Assembly: GCF_004521915.1 (NCBI RefSeq)
Contig: NZ_SDKD01000006.1
Span: forward strand, 185,800 to 249,799
Origin: Brevibacillus migulae
GTDB taxonomy: Bacteria > Bacillota > Bacilli > Brevibacillales > Brevibacillaceae
Length of the DNA stretch: 64,000 nucleotides
Reading direction: 5' to 3'
Position 1 is the first letter of the stretch. Each line of letters starts with the position of its first letter. Below are positions 34,380 through 42,212 of the stretch, one piece after another. Position numbers and translations under genes: made by a program. The notes under the pieces are model-generated. The model had not been told where the DNA came from, ran no database searches, and saw only the letters and a program-made list of their open reading frames with translations.

Positions 34380-35033
34380 CTATCCGACCCATCGTGCCAA
34401 GCCGATGCAGATCAAGAGAATCGGGGGCAGCCATTTGAATCGGGCGAACCAGCCTTTTTTGTCCGCCTTCCAACCGATACCGAAGCCGGCCAACAATAAG
34501 GTAATGCTGGTGACAGACAAACAGGATGAGACAAGAAACGGTGGATAACCCAGCAACGATAGGCTGATCCCCGCCCCGAATGCGTCCAGAGAAAGAGCCA
34601 TGCCCAGCATGACAGCCTCCCAGCCTGCAATGTGGCCGGAATGGTCTGCGTCGGCACGGGCAGGGTCGCGCAGAATCTGGAAAATCAATCCAAACGCACG
34701 GATTTGCGAAATGGGCTGACTTCCCTTCTCCCTGTCCGCTTCCCCCATATCTTGCGGCACATTTTTTGAGATCCACATCCGCCACAAGGTAATCGAACCA
34801 ATCAGCACCAGTACACCTGAGCCGATCAGCTTGGCTTCCTCGGGATTCAACCAGGAAAACAGCGTCCTGCCAACCGTCATGATGCCGTAGACGATCCCAA
34901 ATGTGCAGCAAAGAATAATGAGCAAGGAGCGAACGGGGATACGCAATTTTCGCAAGCCGTACGTCAGCCCCACCGCCAAACCATCCAAGCTGACCGCGAT
35001 ACATATGAGAAAAAGGGACAACCATCCACTCAT
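34380..35033 (-). CDS. ytaF: Sporulation membrane protein YtaF (MntP-like fold)
   Basis: Membrane protein of 217 residues with six helices in two repeats, each carrying the acidic intramembrane motif: AVSLDGLAVGLTYG in the first half and ALSLDAFGAGISLSLL in the second. This is the MntP/YtaF arrangement. MntP exports manganese; YtaF is a sporulation-linked relative of undefined substrate. The central loop (about 85-135) is hydrophilic. RBS GGTGATG-type, weak. A frame-shifted ORF of similar length on the same strand is a shadow. Confidence 0.83.
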   Translation of the reverse strand: MSGWLSLFLICIAVSLDGLAVGLTYGLRKLRIPVRSLLIILCCTFGIVYGIMTVGRTLFSWLNPEEAKLIGSGVLVLIGSITLWRMWISKNVPQDMGEADREKGSQPISQIRAFGLIFQILRDPARADADHSGHIAGWEAVMLGMALSLDAFGAGISLSLLGYPPFLVSSCLSVTSITLLLAGFGIGWKADKKGWFARFKWLPPILLICIGLARWVG

Positions 35034-35160
35034 CTTTCATCACCTCATTGGTCATTGCCTTAAACTATATGAAAGCTGCTTTTCCAACGTTCATGAACGT
35101 GTTTGGGATGCGGCGATTTTCCTCCGTCTCGAGCAGGATGCAGAATCGTTCCTCCGGTCG

Positions 35161-35190
35161 TTACGATGCCTGTGGTAGTACCTTTATAAT
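35161..35190 (+). promoter_or_regulatory. Promoter of the DUF4870 gene
   Basis: Perfect -10 TATAAT (35185-35190) with TTACGA 18 bases upstream, 26 bases before the ATG. Confidence 0.5.
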
Positions 35191-35216
35191 GGAACTATCG
35201 AAGGAGGCTGTTCTAC

Positions 35217-35525
35217 ATGAACAACAACATCATCAAAATCTTGACTCACGCTAGCACGTTCTTTGCGCCCATTCTGGTCCCGTTTGCGGTCTGGCTCCTG
35301 GCGAAAAATCATGATACGAAAAGCATCGCGCTGCAAGCCCTGTTCTTCCATCTGCTGATGAGCATCCTGATTGCGGTGTCCTGGTTCTTCTCGTTCATCC
35401 TCATCGGCATTCCGTTTTTGGTCGTCTTTGGCCTGATGAGCATCTACTATCCGATCAAAGGGATCATTTATGCCCTTAACGATAAGCCTTTTGTGTATCC
35501 GATCGTTGGCGGGTTCTTCCGCTAA
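35217..35525 (+). CDS. DUF4870 (Tic20-like) small membrane protein
   Basis: 102 residues with three helices. Typical DUF4870 features: the early HASTFFAPILVPFAVWLLAK, the ALQALFFHLLMSI segment with a conserved Gln/Asn, and IYYPIKGIIYALNDKPFVYP. Function unknown; homologues are widespread small inner-membrane proteins. An RBS (AAGGAGG) lies 9 bases before the ATG. Single gene followed by the second copy of the long palindromic repeat. Confidence 0.85.
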   Translation: MNNNIIKILTHASTFFAPILVPFAVWLLAKNHDTKSIALQALFFHLLMSILIAVSWFFSFILIGIPFLVVFGLMSIYYPIKGIIYALNDKPFVYPIVGGFFR

Positions 35526-35563
35526 TCTGCCAAAAAGCCAGTCTGTGTAACCATAGTGGTGAA

Positions 35564-35771
35564 GGAAGGGAAGAAAGGGCGGAGCTCCATACTTGTCACA
35601 CCCGCAAGGGAGCGGAGACTGTCCGGTTCCGCTTCCAAAACCGGTACGTCGCGCAAAAGTTTCGAGGAAGCATATTCAACCGACGGGGTTGCGCGACAAG
35701 CGTGTACCGTTTTTGGAAGCTCCACCTCAGCAGGTGTGACAAAAATTCCGCTCCGTCCCTTTCTTCCCTTC
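35564..35771. repeat. Long structured palindromic repeat, copy 2 (208 bp)
   Basis: Same orientation and architecture as 6911-7119. Outer arms GGAAGGGAAGAAAGGG (35564-35579) / complement (35756-35771) are perfect, and the single G-to-A change from copy 1 is matched by C-to-T in the other arm. The second stem is GTCACACC / GGTGTGAC against GCCACACC / GGTGTGGC in copy 1, again compensated. GTCGCGCAA / TTGCGCGAC is fully paired here. Together with the following terminator it fills the 334-base gap between convergent genes. Confidence 0.85.
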
Positions 35772-35800
35772 CTCACGGGGCGATCACATATAAAAACGTC

Positions 35801-35843
35801 AAAAAGAGCAGCCAGCCCAGTCACTTGGGTAGCTGCTCTTTTT
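35801..35843. terminator. Bidirectional terminator downstream of the secreted 419-residue protein
   Basis: AAAAAGAGCAGC (35801) / GCTGCTCTTTTT (35832), 12-bp perfect stem with an inner CCCA / TGGG pairing. T tracts on both strands. Confidence 0.9.
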
Positions 35844-35859
35844 GGCAATGTTCAGTGGG

Positions 35860-37119
35860 TTACTTGCTTTCACCCTGCAGATAGTTATAAAACGGCTGAT
35901 CGGCCCAAAACTTATACGCGGTGATGTTGATGGCAGGGTCAAGCTTTTTGAAGCCCGCAACAACATCCGCCGATTTTTCGTTCAACGAGAAAGACTGTGC
36001 GATATAGTTGCCTTTGACAATCTTGTTATTCGTGATTTCTTGATAATTCGGCAATTCCGTGAGCGATGTGTACAGCGGCTGCCACCAGGAACCGATCAAG
36101 AGACCCTTTTGATCCTCTTCATTCTTCTTGGCGTATTTGCTGATGATCGAATCAAAGCGCTCCATGTCTTGCTGATTCGCAAATTCGAAGCTGATGTCAT
36201 ACTCCTTGGAGTAGGCGATAAAGTTGCCGTTTTCAATCTGTACAACCTTGTAATCCGGGGTTTCTTGCGGCTCGCCCCACTCTTTCAGATAGATGAACGC
36301 AGAAGTCTTCGGTTCAAACTGGAGCTTGGCCGAGATCCCCTCGCTGCGCAGCAGTCCCACCAGCTGAATCGCATGAGCGATGTCACTGTGTCCATACGTG
36401 ATCGACAGCTTCGGATCGAAATGGGAATCGTATCGCGCGTCCTTCAGGTTATAGCCGGTCACCAGATTTTGCTTCAGGCCTTCATCCACCACTTTTCGCA
36501 GTTCTGGCGCTTCGATCAGAGTAGAGGTGTTCCACGCTTGATACAGCTTGCCGTAAATATCATCGTCAGCGGTTCCCCCCAGATAGTTTTTGTAGCCGCC
36601 AGTGAAAGCCAATGCCTTTCCGACTAACAGGCTGGCCAGATCGGCGGATACCGGACCATTTTTGACCGCCTCCTTGTAATACTCCTCTGGGAGGAGGCCC
36701 ACATCAACTGCGGCTGCAAGCTCCTGTGCCAACGTGAATGCTCCTGTCGCTTGTCCCGCCAGATTCGCCTTTTTCAAAGCTTGGTCCACTTTTTCCTGCG
36801 GATAGGAATAGGCTAACTCCTTCAGTCCGGCTGCCTTGACCGCAAGCGATACCGCCTTTTGCACAGAAAGGGCTTCGTCTGCCTTTCCTTCCAGCCCAAG
36901 CGCGGCTTGATCGAGCTTCAAAGCTTTGACCAGCGCATCAGCAAATGCTTGCTGTGTAACCGTCTGTCCCCATTTGATCCCGTAGCCGTCTGCCAGGTAC
37001 CCCGCGTAATTCTCCCCGGCTGCCTGCGCTGGCAAGCTCCCGGCGACTGCACTCAAAAGGACGGTCGTGCTTAATACGGCTCCTGCTAAAAACCTGCGAA
37101 ACGATGCCTTGGCGCTCAT
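35860..37119 (-). CDS. Secreted protein of unknown function
   Basis: 419 residues with a Sec signal peptide (MSAKASFRRFLAGAVLSTTVLLSAVAGSLPAQA-AG). The N-terminal 200 residues contain several helix pairs rich in Ala, Leu and Lys that recall degenerate S-layer-homology segments (KWGQTVTQQAFADALVKALKL, LPEEYYKEAVKNGPVSADLASLLVGKAL), but no clear SLH signature. The C-terminal half is a mixed domain (YLKEWGEPQETPDYKVVQIENGNFIAYSKEYDISFEF). I do not recognise a family. RBS GGGAGAGG. Single-gene unit with its own terminator, upstream of and unrelated to the TetR gene. Confidence 0.7.
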   Translation of the reverse strand: MSAKASFRRFLAGAVLSTTVLLSAVAGSLPAQAAGENYAGYLADGYGIKWGQTVTQQAFADALVKALKLDQAALGLEGKADEALSVQKAVSLAVKAAGLKELAYSYPQEKVDQALKKANLAGQATGAFTLAQELAAAVDVGLLPEEYYKEAVKNGPVSADLASLLVGKALAFTGGYKNYLGGTADDDIYGKLYQAWNTSTLIEAPELRKVVDEGLKQNLVTGYNLKDARYDSHFDPKLSITYGHSDIAHAIQLVGLLRSEGISAKLQFEPKTSAFIYLKEWGEPQETPDYKVVQIENGNFIAYSKEYDISFEFANQQDMERFDSIISKYAKKNEEDQKGLLIGSWWQPLYTSLTELPNYQEITNNKIVKGNYIAQSFSLNEKSADVVAGFKKLDPAINITAYKFWADQPFYNYLQGESK

Positions 37120-37215
37120 ATGTACCTCTCCCTTTTTCCGATATATTTACTGGGAATTAATTATGTACGAGAGTAGCATGAACTTCCTGCACTGTCAATC
37201 ACTTCCGGACGAGAT

Positions 37216-37818
37216 TCAGTCCGTTGGTTTGGTCAATCCTTCGGCAACATAGGTAAACAGCCGATCCATCACGCGGGGAAACAGCTCTTCGCCGATCTTT
37301 TCTTTATGCAGTCGCAAAAGCAGCACAGCCTTTAAAATGCCCACGATCAGCTCCGGATCTTGTTCCCGAAACACCCCGCTGCTCATCAAGGCCTCGATCG
37401 CCTGCCTCCCTTTCTCATCATCCGCCCGCGACGATTCTTCCACGACGTGCTTGGGAAGCTTCCGGAGAAGACGTTCGTACTCCCCCTCCTTGAACATATG
37501 CTGCAAAAACGGATTTTCCTCCGCCATGCGAAAGCAGGTCTCAAAAAAAGAACGAACCAGCTCTGTACTGGATGGATGAGCTTGGAAGAGCGACCCGAGT
37601 GCTTGATCCCGTACGCGTTCTTCCTCCTTTACGATGGCATAAAACAATTCTTCCTTTGAGGAATAAAACTTGTAAAAGGATCCCTTTCCGATACCGCAAG
37701 CCTGTACGATATCATCGATGCTTGTTTTGGCCAGGCCGTACTTCAAAAACAATTCTTTTCCCTTGGTCAGCAGACTGCGTCGAATCTCTTCCTTTTCGCT
37801 TTCCGTGAATTTTGGCAT
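37216..37818 (-). CDS. TetR/AcrR-family transcriptional regulator
   Basis: About 200 residues. Helix-turn-helix at residues 25-50 (AKTSIDDIVQACGIGKGSFYKFYSSKEELF), then a helical effector domain. The ATG at 37818 follows AGGAG by 6 bases; the longer ORF from a TTG is less likely. No dedicated target gene is obvious: the histidine phosphatase gene is divergent from it across 184 bases and is the nearest candidate. Confidence 0.87.
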   Translation of the reverse strand: MPKFTESEKEEIRRSLLTKGKELFLKYGLAKTSIDDIVQACGIGKGSFYKFYSSKEELFYAIVKEEERVRDQALGSLFQAHPSSTELVRSFFETCFRMAEENPFLQHMFKEGEYERLLRKLPKHVVEESSRADDEKGRQAIEALMSSGVFREQDPELIVGILKAVLLLRLHKEKIGEELFPRVMDRLFTYVAEGLTKPTD

Positions 37819-38002
37819 AGACAACTCCTGTCCATTTTATGACTTCATGTATACTTTTCGTCACATATGCTTTATAGTAATCCTTACACCATGAACACAA
37901 CAAGTATCCTTAGCAGACTGTTACGCATGCAGTCTTTTCATTTTGTATTTTTGTGACTATAAATATAAAAATAGTCATATATTCAAAAAGGAGAGGTCCG
38001 TG

Positions 38003-38566
38003 ATGAAAATCGGTTTGGTGCGTCATTTCAAGGTCAACAAGGAGTATCCGGCGAAGCCTTTGCTGTCCGCCGGTGAATTGATCCAGTTCTTTCGGGAATA
38101 TGATGCCGCAGAGGTAATCGCTGTGGATACAGACTTGGGCGGCGTGGACTGGCAGCATTGCTATGTCAGCAGCATGCCCCGTGCCATTGCCACCGCTGAG
38201 AAAATATACCAGGGTCCCATGACGGTCCGTTCAGAGCTGCGTGAGATCCCTTCCCCCGACTTTGCGAAAATCACACGCATGAAGATGCCCTTCATGATGT
38301 GGGCCATCTTGATCCGATTCTTATGGTACTTGCAGCACAAGTCCTATGCGGAAAATCGCACAGAGGTGCGCATGCGGATCGCTGCGATACTGGATGAGGT
38401 TTGCCAGCACGAGCACGAAAACGTACTCCTCGTCTGTCACGCTGCACTGATGATGGAAATGCGCAAGGAGCTGGTGAAAAGAGGATTTACCGGCCCGAAA
38501 TATAACGTGCCTGAAAATGGAAAGCTCTATGTATTTGACAGAGCCGATTCAGATACAGTAAAGTAA
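38003..38566 (+). CDS. Histidine phosphatase-superfamily protein
   Basis: About 187 residues, phosphoglycerate-mutase-like fold. The N-terminal catalytic motif is LVRHFKV (RHF instead of the usual RHG), so the phosphoacceptor His and the first Arg are kept. MPRAIATAEKI supplies the second Arg, and LVCHAALMMEMRKEL the second His. Substrate unknown. The start is the ATG at 38003 after AAGGAGAGG; the ORF also runs 20 codons upstream, but without RBS. A transcription terminator follows. Confidence 0.83.
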   Translation: MKIGLVRHFKVNKEYPAKPLLSAGELIQFFREYDAAEVIAVDTDLGGVDWQHCYVSSMPRAIATAEKIYQGPMTVRSELREIPSPDFAKITRMKMPFMMWAILIRFLWYLQHKSYAENRTEVRMRIAAILDEVCQHEHENVLLVCHAALMMEMRKELVKRGFTGPKYNVPENGKLYVFDRADSDTVK

Positions 38567-38573
38567 CGCGAAA

Positions 38574-38614
38574 AACCTGATGAGCCCCCTTGTGGAGCCA
38601 TCAGGTTCTTTTTT
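38574..38614 (+). terminator. Terminator of the histidine phosphatase gene
   Basis: AACCTGATG (38574) / CATCAGGTT (38599) 9-bp stem with an inner GCTCC-like pair, then CTTTTTT. Confidence 0.85.
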
Positions 38615-38622
38615 GCCGACGG

Positions 38623-38841
38623 TCAGGCGCTGCAGCCTTCACATTCATAGTGCTGATTGCCTTTCGGGTCCTTCGTGGCCAATAGCTTGCCGACGACTAC
38701 ATCATCCATATCGGCAAACTCAAAATCAGCGATCTTCGCTTGCACAAACTTGCGCGCTTCCTCTTCTGTTTCGGCGATCCAGCTGAATTCACCCTTTTTC
38801 CCAGTCGATTTGAGCTCGAATTCAAACAAGTAGCGAACCAT
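38623..38841 (-). CDS. Small conserved-looking protein with C-terminal CEGC motif
   Basis: 72 residues from the ATG at 38841, preceded by GGAGGAGGGG. Sequence features: a compact alpha/beta-like body (YLFEFELKSTGKKGEFSWIAETEEEARKFVQAKI) and the tail HYECEGCSA, whose two cysteines could bind metal or form a disulphide. No family recognised. It has its own good sigma-A promoter. The longer ORF (to 38952) runs through the promoter and is not credible. Confidence 0.7.
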   Translation of the reverse strand: MVRYLFEFELKSTGKKGEFSWIAETEEEARKFVQAKIADFEFADMDDVVVGKLLATKDPKGNQHYECEGCSA

Positions 38842-38874
38842 CTCATTCCCCTCCTCCTGTCTATGTAATGACTT

Positions 38875-38903
38875 ATTATACCATTCTCTCGCGCTCGTGA
38901 CAG
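38875..38903 (-). promoter_or_regulatory. Promoter of the 72-residue protein gene
   Basis: CTGTCA (-35), 17 bases, TATAAT (perfect -10), 34 bases before the ATG on the minus strand. Confidence 0.65.
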
Positions 38904-38997
38904 ACCATACCTGCACTTTGGCGAGTGTCGCCATTGACCGGTTAACCCCCATCCACTCCGTTACGCCATTCTGATCCGACCCGAAAGTGCCGGTCGT

Positions 38998-39900
38998 TTA
39001 TGAATCTGCTGCGACGACCGTCGTTTTGGGTTTCCCCTTTCTGCTGGCAAGGAACACCCCTCCTAATATCAGCGCCAATCCGGTCAGCAAGCTCCAGTGA
39101 ATCTCCTCATGCAACAGCGTATATCCCCAGACGATGGCGCTTGCCGGCACCAAATACGTCACCATCGTTGCGAATTCCGGACTTCCTTTTTGGACCATGT
39201 GGTAAAACAGAATGTAAGCGACGCCGGAACCGAATACCCCTAATCCGATCAATGCTCCGAGATTCCCAGGGTCAGCCACCTGTGCCAACGATACGGAATC
39301 AGCAGCAAAGGCGATTCCCCCGCTGCCAATCATGCTGCACAAAAGCGTACCAAACGTGATCTGATACATGGACAATCCCGGCAGGAGACGTTTGGACAGC
39401 TGAGATCCAACCGCATAACACAAGGTAGCCGTTATCATGCACACAAAACCGATGCCATCCACCGAGATGAGCGACACCGGATTGACATCGAGCAGGACGA
39501 TCAAGCCGACGGAGGCAGCTCCCATGCCGAGCCATTGCATCCGGGTGGAAACCGCCTGGAAGAACAACATGCCCACGATCAGTGTCCATACTGGCGTCGT
39601 CGCATTTAAGACGGAAGCCATGCTGCTCGTTAGTCTGGTCTCGCTAAACCCGATGATCGCCCATGGGAGGGCCGTATTGATCAAAGCCACCAGTATCATG
39701 GGAAGCCAGCTGATCTTTTTCAAAGAAAACGGCTCCCGCAGCACCCACATGATGATGACGATGGTCACCAGTCCAAAGGCAGAGCGGAGAAAGGCGATGG
39801 TCCATGGGCCAAAATCAGGAAGCAGGATCTTGATAAAAAAGAATGATCCGCCCCAGATGAGGCTCAGCAAAATCAGTGATACATAAAGTGAACGAGACAC
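38998..39900 (-). CDS. EamA-family (DMT) transporter
   Basis: 300 residues with ten helices in two EamA halves. Landmarks: LIWGGSFFFIKILLPDFGPWTIAFLRS at the start, TTPVWTLIVGMLFF at the end of the first half, and LVPASAIVWGYTLLHEEIHW in the second. Probably a metabolite exporter; substrate unknown. It is not closely similar to the EamA protein at 5837-6775 beyond the family motifs. Single-gene unit. Confidence 0.88.
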   Translation of the reverse strand: MSRSLYVSLILLSLIWGGSFFFIKILLPDFGPWTIAFLRSAFGLVTIVIIMWVLREPFSLKKISWLPMILVALINTALPWAIIGFSETRLTSSMASVLNATTPVWTLIVGMLFFQAVSTRMQWLGMGAASVGLIVLLDVNPVSLISVDGIGFVCMITATLCYAVGSQLSKRLLPGLSMYQITFGTLLCSMIGSGGIAFAADSVSLAQVADPGNLGALIGLGVFGSGVAYILFYHMVQKGSPEFATMVTYLVPASAIVWGYTLLHEEIHWSLLTGLALILGGVFLASRKGKPKTTVVAADS

Positions 39901-39994
39901 AGGAATCCCTACCTTCTTTCTTCTTCAGCTACATTCCTTTTCTCTAATTGTAACAGCGAATCACTTCAATGAGCGCCGAATTATGGATGACGCA

Positions 39995-40025
39995 AAAGAA
40001 AAAAGCCCTTCTTTGAAAAAAGGGC
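39995..40025 (-). terminator. Terminator of the DUF2167 gene
   Basis: On the minus strand GCCCTT / AAGGGC stem with a TTTTTTC tail. Confidence 0.75.
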
Positions 40026-40038
40026 ATTTTCAGTGAGA

Positions 40039-40848
40039 TTATCCAACGGAAGCTGGTGGAGGAGGATCCTGCGGGTTTTGGTTTTCCTGCTGCTGCTCTT
40101 GCAGCTTATTCTTTTTATTTCGTCCGGTCAGCCATTTGAAAAGGCCGCCAAGAACCAATCCGGTCAAGCCGTATTCCGCTACCTTGTCCGTGCTCTCATC
40201 GAAATCTTCGTAGCGTTTTCCTTCTTTGATCGTAAAATTCGGAATGATTTTATCCATCAGGACCTGTTTGTCTTTTGCGAGATTTGCAGGATCCGTTACC
40301 AGGGTAAACGATACATAGCCTTCACGAGTCAGCATCTGCGCCTTGTAGTTGATCAACTGATTCTTACTGTTATCCTCGCCGATCATCGACCAGTGCAAGG
40401 TATGGGTCGGCTGGTCATAGAATGGCGGCACATCCCATCCTACCACGTGCAGCTGGTCTTCCGGAGCACGGCCTTTGTTGTTTTCTTCCGTTCCCTCTTT
40501 ATAGCTGTCCAAAATGGCATCTGCATCAATATCGTTTTTTTCTTCATCCGTGATGTAGCCGACATCTTCATACTCGACGACTACCAGCCACGATTCATCT
40601 TCATTTTGCGGAAAAATACTGCCAATCTCCAACTCTGTAGGAGTGTCTCCGATTTCTTGCTGCAGCTTCAGCGTATCTTCTTTGTTCAGATACATCAGCT
40701 GGTCCGGGATCGTGAATGTAGCGAGTTTGTCTCCCACATCAACGCTGCCGCTTTCCACCCAATTCACATTCAACTCAGCGTGAGCCGCGGGGGAAAACGG
40801 AATTAATAAAAATAAAGCCGCTACGAATAAAAGGATATATTTCCTCAT
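40039..40848 (-). CDS. DUF2167 membrane-anchored protein
   Basis: About 269 residues with a signal peptide (residues 1-24, cleavage near AHA-EL), a DUF2167 extracytoplasmic domain (VDVGDKLATFTIPDQLMYLN, EIGSIFPQNEDESWLVVVEYEDVGYI, DADAILDSYKEGTEENN) and a C-terminal membrane segment (YGLTGLVLGGLFKWLTG) with a proline- and glutamine-rich tail. Function of the family is unknown. The start is the ATG at 40848 after TTTGGAGGA. The upstream region has a possible promoter (TTACCA, 16, TAGGAT) over a 23-bp palindrome. Confidence 0.85.
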   Translation of the reverse strand: MRKYILLFVAALFLLIPFSPAAHAELNVNWVESGSVDVGDKLATFTIPDQLMYLNKEDTLKLQQEIGDTPTELEIGSIFPQNEDESWLVVVEYEDVGYITDEEKNDIDADAILDSYKEGTEENNKGRAPEDQLHVVGWDVPPFYDQPTHTLHWSMIGEDNSKNQLINYKAQMLTREGYVSFTLVTDPANLAKDKQVLMDKIIPNFTIKEGKRYEDFDESTDKVAEYGLTGLVLGGLFKWLTGRNKKNKLQEQQQENQNPQDPPPPASVG

Positions 40849-40897
40849 GCTATAAGTCCTCCAAATCACCTGTTTTGTTGCAAAGCACACCATATCC

Positions 40898-40920
40898 TAC
40901 CAATATTCGACTAATTGGTA
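40898..40920. promoter_or_regulatory. Palindrome at the DUF2167 promoter
   Basis: TACCAAT / ATTGGTA, 7-bp arms, 9-base spacer, coinciding with the spacer and -35 of a weak minus-strand promoter. Candidate repressor site. Nothing else was recognised in the 284 bases between 40848 and 41133, apart from a possible mscL promoter (TTGAAA at 41049, TAAGGT at 41072). Confidence 0.4.
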
Positions 40921-41132
40921 AATATATTCTTACATGGAAACAGGAAGAAATGATTCGTTGGCACTACCTCTTTACCATCAATCGCACTATTCCGTGACCT
41001 ACGGACGAATCCCTTATACCTAATCCATGTATTAATTACGACGATTGCTTGAAATATTCAGTCGTTCTCAGTAAGGTAGGAAAATATGAAGGTTTTGTAC
41101 AAAAGTGATTCAATGTTAGGGAGGCATTCGAT

Positions 41133-41522
41133 ATGCTGCAGGAATTTAAAAAATTTGCCCTAAAGGGAAATGTCGTTGATTTGGCCGTCGGTGTGATCAT
41201 TGGGGCGGCCTTTAGCAAAATTGTTACGTCGCTGGTGAACGACCTCATGATGCCAATCATTGGTTTTTTGGTAGGTGGGATCGATCTTACCAAGTTTTCC
41301 TACACCTTTGGCACGGCCGTACTGAAATATGGAGCCTTTTTGCAAACGATCTTGGACTTTCTCATCACATCCGCCTCCATCTTCCTGTTCATCAAGGGGA
41401 TTAGCAAATTACAGCGGAAGAAGGAAGAAAAGCCGGCCGCAGAACCTGTTGTCCTTTCAAAAGAGGAGGCGCTGTTAACAGAAATCCGCGACCTGCTGAA
41501 GCAGCAGCAAAAGGGCGTATAG
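41133..41522 (+). CDS. mscL: Large-conductance mechanosensitive channel MscL
   Basis: 129 residues, the usual MscL length. The N-terminal [40 protein letters not shown] (helix 1, highly conserved), the periplasmic loop, a second helix ([18 protein letters not shown]) and the C-terminal helical bundle ([15 protein letters not shown]) are all present. The channel opens on membrane tension and releases solutes during osmotic downshock. RBS AGGGAGG. Confidence 0.97.
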   Translation: MLQEFKKFALKGNVVDLAVGVIIGAAFSKIVTSLVNDLMMPIIGFLVGGIDLTKFSYTFGTAVLKYGAFLQTILDFLITSASIFLFIKGISKLQRKKEEKPAAEPVVLSKEEALLTEIRDLLKQQQKGV

Positions 41523-41534
41523 ACTCGCGACATG

Positions 41535-41567
41535 AAAAACTGCCTGTATCGTTCACGGACAGGCAGT
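41535..41567 (-). terminator. Terminator between mscL and the 158-residue membrane protein
   Basis: ACTGCCTGT / ACAGGCAGT 9-bp stem. On the minus strand it is followed by TTTTTC, so it mainly serves the minus-strand gene, and it may also stop mscL read-through. Confidence 0.75.
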
Positions 41568-42043
41568 CATATTGTCACTCTGCTTTTTCTTTGTATATAC
41601 GTCAGCAACCATTTGAGAAGAAGACCGACAACTATTCCGATCCCCGCAAAAATCATCCCCAGCCAGACAGGGCCCCAGAGGATGCCGAAGAACTGCTTAC
41701 TGGAGTAGATGACTCCAACGGTTCCGAAAAACGCACAAAACACAAACGGCAGTGTTGCGTACGGAGATTCTCCACCCCCTGCATCTTTGTAAGCATCCCA
41801 CATCCCGAACATATACACACAAGGATAAAACATCAGCCACTGGTAATTTGTCACATCGATCGCTTGTTGGAGGTTGCCCTGAAAGCTGTAAATAATCGTT
41901 TCATTCAATCGTGCTCCCATATTGATAATGACTTCCAACAGGATCAATATCACACCCTTCAAGTACTTTCCGTTTAACAACTGACCAAAACCAGGGAGTG
42001 CAATGCACCAAATCAGCATTTCCAGAGGTTCTTTCCTTTTCAT
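41567..42043 (-). CDS. Membrane protein of unknown function
   Basis: About 158 residues with four hydrophobic segments. The N-terminal MKRKEPLEMLIWCIALPGFGQLLNGKYLKGVIL resembles the start of TM2- or DUF5683-like small membrane proteins (a PGxGQ-x-NG-x-Y-x-KG motif). The remainder is not recognised. The ATG at 42043 has only a weak RBS (CAGGT). The ORF is open to 42112 from a TTG, so the start is uncertain. Single-gene unit. Confidence 0.62.
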   Translation of the reverse strand: MKRKEPLEMLIWCIALPGFGQLLNGKYLKGVILILLEVIINMGARLNETIIYSFQGNLQQAIDVTNYQWLMFYPCVYMFGMWDAYKDAGGGESPYATLPFVFCAFFGTVGVIYSSKQFFGILWGPVWLGMIFAGIGIVVGLLLKWLLTYIQRKSRVTI

Positions 42044-42212
42044 ACCTGAAACAGGAACGAAACAGTTTTTCGTCTGACTTTCTTTATCATGATGGTCACC
42101 CCAAAAAAACAATCGATTTCACTTCCGTTAGTTTGTCCAAAAAATAATTAAAAAAAGAGCATAAGGCATCATCCTCAGGCCCTATGCCCAATTATTTCCA
42201 AGTATTAAAAAA

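Noticed and set aside
34345..35055. Second 236-codon ORF over ytaF on the same strand
   Set aside because: Frame-shifted relative to ytaF; no membrane pattern. The ytaF frame shows the paired LSLD motifs.
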